Below are positions 1 through 6,055 of a DNA stretch of 10,732 nt, piece by piece. The translations under genes were made by a program, and so were the position numbers. The DNA comes from Ectopseudomonas composti (GTDB taxonomy: Bacteria; Pseudomonadota; Gammaproteobacteria; Pseudomonadales; Pseudomonadaceae), in NCBI GenBank assembly GCA_946886245.1, contig CAMPIF010000104.1, positions 1 to 10,732 of the forward strand, written 5' to 3'. Every line of letters starts with the position of its first letter. The stretch's first letter is position 1. The notes below the pieces were generated by a model. It was not told the DNA's origin and did not search any database. It was given only the letters and a program-made list of their open reading frames with translations.

Positions 1-390
1 GGAGATATCGACGTGGGTGTTCTGGTCGAGATGCTGGACATGGGCTGTCAGTTTACCAGCCGATAACAGATCATCCGCATCGAGAAACATCAGGTACTCG
101 CCTCGGGCGAGCTGGATGCCGGCATTCTTGGCGGCAGACGTCCCTGCATTTTCCTGGTGCAGATAGACGATTCGAGCGTCATCTTTCATCAACTCTACCG
201 CAACGCCACGGGTATCATCCGTCGAACCGTCGTCGACGATGATGGCTTCCCAATTGGTAAAGTCCTGGGCTCGCAGGCTGTAGATTGCCCGAGGCAAAAA
301 GCGTGCGTAGTTATAACTAGGAATAACTACCGATACCTTGCCCCGCTCCGTCGCTGGCAAACGATCCTGAGCCACCTCAGCCTCTGCCAT
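1..390 (-). CDS. GT2 family glycosyltransferase, 3' part cut by window start
   Basis: Reading the minus strand from an ATG at 388-390 gives 130 residues that stay open to position 1, so this is the N-terminal part of a longer gene. It shows the GT-A nucleotide-sugar fold of family GT2: VVIPSYN at residues 21-27, IVDDGSTDDT at 51-60, a glycine/alanine-rich AGTSAAKNAGI near 82-92, and the metal-binding FLDADD at 102-107. The role is probably sugar transfer during outer-core or O-antigen-linked assembly in the cytoplasm; sugar and linkage cannot be read. The ATG lies inside the end of the upstream GT2 gene (14-bp overlap) and lacks a clear ribosome binding site. An in-frame GTG at 373-375, one base after the upstream stop and 5 nt behind AGAGG (381-385), is a credible alternative start. 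It is paralogous to the GT2 gene at 2228-3154. Confidence 0.85.
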   Translation of the reverse strand, partial: MAEAEVAQDRLPATERGKVSVVIPSYNYARFLPRAIYSLRAQDFTNWEAIIVDDGSTDDTRGVAVELMKDDARIVYLHQENAGTSAAKNAGIQLARGEYLMFLDADDLLSAGKLTAHVQHLDQNTHVDIS

Positions 391-1255
391 TGAGCATTCG
401 CGCCAGACCGCGGAGGGTTTTCAGGTTCCAGAAACGCCAGGGAATAGCGCGCAGCAATGCCCAGGCCAGCTCACGATCCGTACGTGCACATTTGAGCAAC
501 ATCGAATTGCGAAATCTCGCACAGACCTCGGGATAGGCCGGGTGGTCGCTGAAACGTGCATAGGTCAGGAGCACGTTATCTACCATGAAGCGGTAGTTCT
601 TGTAGGTATTGCTGTCGTGCACCCGATAGAGCGCCAGCGGCTCGCCGAGGACGTCGATGAAATACCCCGCATGGGTGATCTTCAACTCGATCATCAGGTC
701 CTCGAGACGAACGTCGGCCTCGAAACCACCCACCTGCTCAAGGGCCTTGCGGCGAAACAGTAAAGTAGGTGCCGGCGCTCCCGGCTTGCGCCCCAGGAAC
801 ACGTCCTCGAAGTCCAGACGCCGCTGCGGCAGACCGCGCGGCGCGGCGCGGGGGTTGCCCCCGGCATCGATGCTCTGGATATCTCCGGCGCAGATGCCCA
901 CCTCGGGCTTGTCGGCCATGTAGGCCACCTGCGTGGCAATACGATGCGGCAGCATGATGTCGTCGGACCCCAGAGGCGCTATTAGACTGCCCCTGGCTCG
1001 TTCGATAGTTTCGTTCAGGGTACGCGACAAGCCCTTGTTGGCCTGCACGCGGAAGTCAAAGCCATGTACCTTCTGCAGGGCCTCGATACGCGCCACGCTG
1101 TCATCACCAGAGCCATCATCAACCACCAGTAACTCGATATTTGGGTAGCTCTGCTGCACAACGCTGAGAATACTCGCCTCGATATAGGGAGCGTGGTTAT
1201 AAGAAGAGATGATCACGCTGACCAGCGGATGCGGTGAATGGTTCGAGGATGTCAT
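377..1255 (-). CDS. GT2 family glycosyltransferase, WapR-like (putative rhamnosyltransferase)
   Basis: A complete 292-residue GT2 enzyme. Visible motifs are VSVIISSYN (12-20), VVDDGSGDDS (44-53), a metal-binding GSDDI (96-100) in place of the usual DAD, RLEDL (183-187) with the candidate catalytic base, and YRVHDSNT (210-217). There is no signal peptide or membrane segment, so it should act at the cytoplasmic face. From memory, length, the GSDD motif and the LEDL/YRVH stretch resemble P. aeruginosa WapR (PA5000), the alpha-1,3-rhamnosyltransferase that makes the capped core able to accept O antigen; this is a family-level inference and the donor sugar is unproven. The start chosen is the ATG at 1253-1255; the codon just before it is GTG (1256-1258) and could also serve. 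The upstream GT4-like gene ends about 10 bp away and the downstream gene starts inside this one, so expression is probably coupled. Confidence 0.85.
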   Translation of the reverse strand: MTSSNHSPHPLVSVIISSYNHAPYIEASILSVVQQSYPNIELLVVDDGSGDDSVARIEALQKVHGFDFRVQANKGLSRTLNETIERARGSLIAPLGSDDIMLPHRIATQVAYMADKPEVGICAGDIQSIDAGGNPRAAPRGLPQRRLDFEDVFLGRKPGAPAPTLLFRRKALEQVGGFEADVRLEDLMIELKITHAGYFIDVLGEPLALYRVHDSNTYKNYRFMVDNVLLTYARFSDHPAYPEVCARFRNSMLLKCARTDRELAWALLRAIPWRFWNLKTLRGLARMLNGRG

Positions 1256-1265
1256 CACGGGTTAC

Positions 1266-2240
1266 TCAAAATGGGTTCAAGCGCGCGCAGAAAACCCGCC
1301 AGGCCGAGGGAAGGCACACCTCAGGCCAGAGCGACTGCAATACTTCCAACAATCGATCAGCCAGGTGTGCATGGGTCATGTGCGCCTCGACGAAACGGCG
1401 GCCATTCTCGGCAATTTCCAGACCCCAAGCAGGATTTGCACGCAACCTGGCCAGGTGCCCGCGCAATTCGTCGATGTCGGAATACAGCAGCAGGTGGCGA
1501 CCATCCTGCAAGCCGATAGCTGCCTCTTCGCTACCCTGGCGCCAGGCCAGCAGCACACAGCCGCAGGCCATCGCTTCGAAGTTCTTGGCCATATACTCGC
1601 CCAGGCCGACATCGGCACTGACGAAATAGCGGATGCGGTTGAGCATCTCCCGATAGGCCTGACCGGGGGCCGTACGCAGCAGTTGCAACGGCTCTTCCGA
1701 CGCCAGCCTGTCGAGTAGTTGTTTACGCCCGGCATAGGCAGCACTGGCGGTTCGACCGACAAAGCCCAGCTCGATATCCCGCGTAGTCGACTCGCAGTAA
1801 ACCGTTCGAGGGTCGTAACCCTTGGCAATGAAGTGAACGTTGAAGCCTTCGTCGCACAAACTCTCGGCGACACTGGCCCCGGTCACTACGACTCGTGCAT
1901 TTGGCAGGTCGTTATAGAAACGGCTGAACTTACCGCGCCAGCGGGAGCCTGCCAGGTAGTTCTGACAAGCATCCTCCTCGTAAATTAGCAGTCCCGGGAC
2001 TTGACGCAGAAATGCTGTCTGGCGATGGATATTTTTGAAATGCAGATCGAGCAGCAAGCGGTCGTATCGCCCCAGATCGACACTGCTTAGGTATCGGCGC
2101 AAGTTTCGCTGCTCATTCTTATCCAGCACCCTGAGCTCAAGATCTACCACTTGCCCAAGCCGCTGATAGACGCAGGACAGATCGGGCTCGCGCCCTTGGG
2201 AACTGAGCGCGAGAACCATCAGTGGTTTCAGCTCAGCCAT
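1266..2240 (-). CDS. GT4-like glycosyltransferase, Ssg-like (cell-surface sugar biosynthesis)
   Basis: A 324-residue protein with a GT-B look. The N-terminal half (1-140) has alternating hydrophobic strands such as YDRLLLDLHF (59-68) and LLIYEED (84-90). The C-terminal half carries IELGFVGRT (156-164) and the donor-binding stretch around ADVGLGEYMAKNFEAMACG (209-227), with acidic residues E215 and E222. This resembles the C-terminal Glyco_trans_1_2 domain. The position between GT2 core enzymes and my recollection of PAO1 PA5001 (Ssg, a glycosyltransferase affecting LPS and surface sugar) suggest an Ssg-type enzyme, but the exact reaction is not known from the sequence. It lacks a signal peptide. 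The start is ATG at 2238-2240, overlapping the end of the preceding GT2 gene by 13 bp; an AAGG about 10 nt upstream is a weak ribosome binding site, so translational coupling is likely. Confidence 0.82.
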   Translation of the reverse strand: MAELKPLMVLALSSQGREPDLSCVYQRLGQVVDLELRVLDKNEQRNLRRYLSSVDLGRYDRLLLDLHFKNIHRQTAFLRQVPGLLIYEEDACQNYLAGSRWRGKFSRFYNDLPNARVVVTGASVAESLCDEGFNVHFIAKGYDPRTVYCESTTRDIELGFVGRTASAAYAGRKQLLDRLASEEPLQLLRTAPGQAYREMLNRIRYFVSADVGLGEYMAKNFEAMACGCVLLAWRQGSEEAAIGLQDGRHLLLYSDIDELRGHLARLRANPAWGLEIAENGRRFVEAHMTHAHLADRLLEVLQSLWPEVCLPSAWRVFCARLNPF

Positions 2241-3154
2241 AGACGAAGAACCTTACGGGTATAAGACAACTTGAGCAGCACCCGCCAATCTGCCCGCAAT
2301 GCATCTCGGTAGTAACCACGCGCACTGTCTCGGTCACCGGCCAACAGACAGGTGCGGAAAAGCGACAGACTACGCTGCACATAGAACGCTGGCTTCAGCG
2401 CCTGGAAACGCTCATCAAGCCGGCGGGGGGAGAACACCTCGTCCACCAGCGCCAACCCACCCGCCTTGGCATGGCTGAACTGGTGCCGCAGGCTGTCATC
2501 GTGCTTGTGTATCAATGCCAGTGGCAGTGCAATCAGCGAGCAGGCGTAATTGGCCACGGCCTGTGCGAATACGGGGATATCTTCGGCACTGCGAAACTGC
2601 TCGGGGTAGCCGCCTCGCTCGAAGACCTCGCGGTGCATGACACAGGCGCCGTTGGACAACGCCAGGCGCTTGTCCAGCAGATAAGCACGAAGACGCTCCA
2701 AGGGTTCTGCCGGCAGATCCGTCGGCACGTGTTCACGGCGCTTGCCATCGGGCCATACGGCAATGTGCCCGCCGATCACCAGACGCGTATCCGGGTGTGC
2801 GGACAAGTGTTCCTTTAGCGCCTGCAGTGCACCAGGTGCCAACTCATCGTCGGCATCCAGGAACAGCAGATAATCTCCCGCAGCCTCCCGAATTCCCAAA
2901 TTGCGAGCAGAGGATGCGCCCCCGTTGCTTTTCCGCAACACACGGAAACGCCCCGGATAGCGCGTCTGCAGTAATTCCAGCGTCGCTGCGGTGTCATCCG
3001 TCGAGCCGTCGTCGACGACAAGCAATTCAACCGAACCAGCGGATTCGGCCTGGGCCAGGACGGACTCGATCGCACGCGGCAGCACCGCCGCATAGTTGTA
3101 AGCAGGAATCACTACTGAAAGCGTAATACCCGAGCTGTTGCCTGCGACGCCCAT
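2228..3154 (-). CDS. GT2 family glycosyltransferase
   Basis: A complete 308-residue GT2 enzyme: SVVIPAYN (13-20), VVDDGSTDDT (46-55), NGGASSARNLGI (77-88), the metal-binding FLDADD (98-103), and an acceptor-side segment NGACVMHREVF (168-178) followed by SAEDIPVF (189-196), where E191-D192 is the likely catalytic base region. No membrane helix is seen, so it should transfer a sugar from a nucleotide donor at the cytoplasmic face during outer-core assembly; specificity cannot be told. The ATG at 3152-3154 shares its first base with the last base of the upstream GT9 stop codon (TGATG), a standard coupling arrangement. A TTG one codon earlier (3155-3157) is possible but less likely. A GAGG-TAGGG stretch lies upstream. 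The N-terminal 110 residues closely parallel the GT2 gene at the window's left edge, which points to an old duplication. Confidence 0.87.
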   Translation of the reverse strand: MGVAGNSSGITLSVVIPAYNYAAVLPRAIESVLAQAESAGSVELLVVDDGSTDDTAATLELLQTRYPGRFRVLRKSNGGASSARNLGIREAAGDYLLFLDADDELAPGALQALKEHLSAHPDTRLVIGGHIAVWPDGKRREHVPTDLPAEPLERLRAYLLDKRLALSNGACVMHREVFERGGYPEQFRSAEDIPVFAQAVANYACSLIALPLALIHKHDDSLRHQFSHAKAGGLALVDEVFSPRRLDERFQALKPAFYVQRSLSLFRTCLLAGDRDSARGYYRDALRADWRVLLKLSYTRKVLRLWLS

Positions 3155-4218
3155 CAAATCCCTACCTCACTCTTGGCAACCAGCCGTCCGAACGCTCTTT
3201 CTACACGCCCGACGCTGAGAAAATACATCCAAGCATTCTTTACGGCACCCAGCGAAATACGAGGCCGTACCACTGAATTCTTTCCCCAACCGGGGCGCCA
3301 ACAGAAACCGTCCCGGCGCTTGCGGTACACCGTCAGTACCGGCACACCAAGGGCAGCCCCAAGATGCCCAACGCCCGAATCGTTACCAATTATATAGCCC
3401 GACTCATAGAGATAAACCGCCAGCTCACGAGCATTAGCAAAGTGAGGAATCGGAAAGGCATCGCCCAACTGCGCGCCCCACTCGGCCCGCTCCTTCGGTG
3501 AAAGCACGAACTGCGGATCGTATCCCTGCCGTTTGAGGCGGCGGGCAAGGCGCAGGTACTTTTGGACAGGCCAGTTCTTCTTCCGGTTATAGGATGTCGG
3601 GTGCAGCATTACCCGCTTGGGATAGCGGCGTGCAACATGGACATCGGGAATGCTGAAACCCGGATCACAGGACGCCTGCTCGATGGCCAATCGGGTCCGA
3701 CAGAAAGCAACTGCCTGGTCAACCATGGTGACGCAGGGGTCATCAATCACCCGCATCGGCCCTGCACAGCGGGACAGCGCGCTCATCAGCTCAGCCTTTT
3801 CAGGCCCGCAGCGCTGCTCGACGCGAGCGCTGTGGTCATGGATATAGGCGGGATCGACGCGGAGCGTGCCGACGAACACGTAGTGCTTCGCCAATTGCAG
3901 CGGGTCCTGGTCAAGACCCACCACAATGCCGCCACAGTCGGACAGCACGAGGTCGTAGTCGCCTGCCAGGCTGTGTGTGTCCTCGGGCTTGGGAAACGGC
4001 AGAACGGCGAAATTCGGCAACCAGTCGGCGAAGTGTGCGAGGTGATTGCTCAGCATCGTCACACGGTAGCCGGCCCGCGCCAGGTTGTTGGCCACGACCA
4101 GATAGATCAGGCTGTCGCCCAATCCGAGAGAAGGCACCAACGCGATATGGCAGTCAGAGCGACTGACCTGCGCTTCCTCCCACGTCTGCAACATCGGTTT
4201 CTGCAAGTCCATTGCCAT
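3154..4218 (-). CDS. Glycosyltransferase family 9 (heptosyltransferase-like) protein
   Basis: A 354-residue GT-B protein of the ADP-heptose:LPS heptosyltransferase family (GT9). The N-terminal domain begins with ALVPSLGLGDSLIYL (26-40), where D35 matches the conserved catalytic Asp after the glycine loop. The C-terminal domain has MLHPTSYNRKKNWP (204-217) and the family signature IIGNDSGVGHLGAALG (276-291), with D280 and H285 in the donor site. WaaC and WaaF are the inner-core members and normally lie on the other side of waaG, so this is probably an additional enzyme adding heptose or another sugar to the outer core; that is inference. It starts 7 bp after the carbamoyltransferase stop. ATG at 4216-4218 is used, and the third codon is also ATG (4210-4212). 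The ribosome binding site is weak (AAAGAG about 10 nt upstream). It ends in a TGATG overlap with the next gene. Confidence 0.88.
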   Translation of the reverse strand: MAMDLQKPMLQTWEEAQVSRSDCHIALVPSLGLGDSLIYLVVANNLARAGYRVTMLSNHLAHFADWLPNFAVLPFPKPEDTHSLAGDYDLVLSDCGGIVVGLDQDPLQLAKHYVFVGTLRVDPAYIHDHSARVEQRCGPEKAELMSALSRCAGPMRVIDDPCVTMVDQAVAFCRTRLAIEQASCDPGFSIPDVHVARRYPKRVMLHPTSYNRKKNWPVQKYLRLARRLKRQGYDPQFVLSPKERAEWGAQLGDAFPIPHFANARELAVYLYESGYIIGNDSGVGHLGAALGVPVLTVYRKRRDGFCWRPGWGKNSVVRPRISLGAVKNAWMYFLSVGRVERAFGRLVAKSEVGI

Positions 4219-4225
4219 CCAACTA

Positions 4226-5956
4226 TTACTCTTTCACGACAAGAATATCTTCCATGATCAGGTACTGCAGGTCGGAGCCGTAGAACATGTTCAGCGCGTC
4301 GGTCGGCGAGCAGATCATCGGTTCGCCGCGACGGTTGAGCGAGGTATTCAGCGACACGCCGTTGCCGGTGAGTTTCTCCAGCTCGAGCATCAGGTCGTAC
4401 CAGCGCGGGTTGTATTCACGCTCGAGCACCTGAGCGCGGGAGGTACCGTCTTCGTGGACGACTTCGCTGACGCGCTCCTTCCACTCGTCGTTGACCTCGA
4501 AGGTAAAGGTCATGAACGGGCTCGGATGATCGACCTTGAGCATCTGCGCAGCGACGGTATCGAGCATGGACGGGCAGAACGGTCTCCAGCGCTCACGAAA
4601 CTTGATCTGCTCGTTGATGCGATCGGCCACGCCAGGGATGCTCGGGCAGCCAATGATGGAACGACCACCGAGTGCGCGCGGGCCGAACTCCATACGCCCC
4701 TGAAACCAGGCCACCGGGTTGCCATCGACCATGATCCTGGCGATGCGCTGCGGCATGTCGTCGATCTTCTGCCACTTCGGTGCGTTCGGGTGACGCGCGC
4801 AGGCGGCAATGATGTCTTCGTTGCTGTAGGCAGGACCGAGATAGACGTGCTCCATCTTCTCCACCGGCACGCCACGCTGGTGCGAGACATAGGCAGCAGC
4901 GCCGACCGACGTACCAGCGTCGCCAGAAGCCGGTTGCACGAACAGTTCCTTCACCTCGGGACGGGCGATGATCTTCTGGTTGAGCTTGACGTTCAGCGCA
5001 CAGCCACCGGCAAAGGCGATCTTGCCGGTCTCGCGGATGATGTCGCCCAGGTAGTAGTCCATCATTTCCAGCGCCAGCTTCTCGAACAGCGCCTGCATGC
5101 TGGCGGCGTAGTGGATGTAGGGGTCGTCGGCGATATCGCCTTCGCGCTTCGGACCCAGCCACTCGATCAGCTTGGGCGAGAAGTAGAACCCCTTGCCCTT
5201 TTCCTTGTAGCGACGCAGGCCGATGACGTTGGCGTAGTCGGTGTTGATGATCAGCTCGCCATTCTCGAACTTGGCCAGGCGCGAGAAATCGTACTTGCTG
5301 GCGTCGCCGTAGGGCGCCATGCCCATGACCTTGAACTCGCCGTCGAGCATCTCGAAACCGAGGAATTCGGTGATGGCACCGTACAGACCGCCGAGCGAGT
5401 CCGGGTCGAAGAACTCCTTGATCTTGTGGATCTTGCCGTTCTCGCCGTAGCCGAAGAAGGTGGTGGCGTACTCACCTTTGCCGTCGATGCCGAGGATCGC
5501 GGTCTTTTCCTTGAAGCCCGAGCAATGGTAAGCGCTGGCGGCGTGGGCCAGGTGGTGTTCGACCGGTTCGATCTTGACCTTCTTGGCATCGAAACCCAGC
5601 TGCTCCAGGCACCAGACGATCTTCTTGCGATAACGCTTGTAGCGGCGGTTACCCATGAGCAGCGCGTCAAGCGCACGATCCGGCGCATACCAGTAACGCT
5701 TGGCGTAATGCCAACGCGCCTTGCCGAACAGACTGATGGGCGCAAAAGGAATAGCGACCACATCGACGTCGGACGGCTTGATGCCGGCCTGCTCCAGGCA
5801 GAACTTGGCGGACTCGTAGGGCATGCGGTTCTTCGCATGCTTGTCACGCACGAAGCGCTCTTCTTCGGCGGCAGCGACAAGCTTGCCGTCGATGTATAGC
5901 GCGGCGGATGGATCATGGCTCAGGGCGCCGGAAAGGCCGAGGATCGTCAATGCCAA
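4226..5956 (-). CDS. NodU/CmcH/TobZ-family LPS core O-carbamoyltransferase (PA5005-like)
   Basis: A 576-residue carbamoyltransferase. The N-terminal Kae1-like domain contains SHDPSAAL (13-20), the metal site EHHLAHAASAYH (133-144) with H134 and H138, GIDGKGE (156-162) with D158, AGGCALN (316-322) and SGDAGTSVGAA (344-354) with D346. By analogy with TobZ, these residues hold the iron and carbamoyl-adenylate. The C-terminal domain has FGPRALGGRS (424-433), FRERWRPFCPS (453-463) and NTSLN (537-541). The family moves carbamoyl from carbamoyl phosphate, through an adenylate, to a sugar hydroxyl. In Pseudomonas the homologue beside the core kinases is linked to 7-O-carbamoylation of inner-core heptose II. 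The start codon is TTG (5954-5956): an in-frame TAA lies four codons upstream, no ATG is available before residue 45, and AAGAGG sits 8 nt upstream. Key motifs are intact. Confidence 0.95.
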   Translation of the reverse strand: MALTILGLSGALSHDPSAALYIDGKLVAAAEEERFVRDKHAKNRMPYESAKFCLEQAGIKPSDVDVVAIPFAPISLFGKARWHYAKRYWYAPDRALDALLMGNRRYKRYRKKIVWCLEQLGFDAKKVKIEPVEHHLAHAASAYHCSGFKEKTAILGIDGKGEYATTFFGYGENGKIHKIKEFFDPDSLGGLYGAITEFLGFEMLDGEFKVMGMAPYGDASKYDFSRLAKFENGELIINTDYANVIGLRRYKEKGKGFYFSPKLIEWLGPKREGDIADDPYIHYAASMQALFEKLALEMMDYYLGDIIRETGKIAFAGGCALNVKLNQKIIARPEVKELFVQPASGDAGTSVGAAAYVSHQRGVPVEKMEHVYLGPAYSNEDIIAACARHPNAPKWQKIDDMPQRIARIMVDGNPVAWFQGRMEFGPRALGGRSIIGCPSIPGVADRINEQIKFRERWRPFCPSMLDTVAAQMLKVDHPSPFMTFTFEVNDEWKERVSEVVHEDGTSRAQVLEREYNPRWYDLMLELEKLTGNGVSLNTSLNRRGEPMICSPTDALNMFYGSDLQYLIMEDILVVKE

Positions 5957-5964
5957 GGGTAAAG

Positions 5965-5970
5965 CCTCTT
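5965..5970 (-). promoter_or_regulatory. Shine-Dalgarno site fixing the TTG start of the carbamoyltransferase
   Basis: The minus strand reads AAGAGG here, 8 nt before the TTG at 5954-5956. Together with the in-frame TAA just upstream and the absence of a nearby ATG, it supports TTG initiation. A run of six T (5971-5976 on the minus strand) directly precedes it and may keep the site unstructured. Confidence 0.65.
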
Positions 5971-5986
5971 AAAAAAGCGGCTGCAG

Positions 5987-6009
5987 GCTTCAAGCGGCAA
6001 GCTTCAAGC
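5987..6009. repeat. Pair of short direct repeats (GCTTCAAGC) in the spacer before the carbamoyltransferase gene
   Basis: The 9-mer GCTTCAAGC occurs at 5987-5995 and again at 6001-6009, separated by GGCAA. The spacer 5957-6055 is one of only two real gaps in this gene run. Similar GCTTCAAGC/GCTTGAAGC strings recur between Pseudomonas genes in my experience, so this may be a fragment of an intergenic repeat family. I see no clear promoter in the spacer; a 4-bp GCCC/GGGC hairpin at 6031-6043 lacks a following T run and is not a convincing terminator. Confidence 0.5.
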
Positions 6010-6055
6010 AACAGCGTTCGTTATTCAGTCGCCCCGGTCGGGCACATTTACCGCC

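Noticed and set aside
4454..5899. A 481-codon open frame on the plus strand opposite the carbamoyltransferase.
   Set aside because: It lies wholly antisense to a gene with intact family motifs, shows no recognisable domain, and long antisense frames are common opposite GC-rich genes.
6031..6043. GCCC/GGGC hairpin just after the double-kinase gene as a terminator.
   Set aside because: The stem is only 4 bp and no T run follows closely; the T6 tract at 5971-5976 is more than 50 nt downstream.
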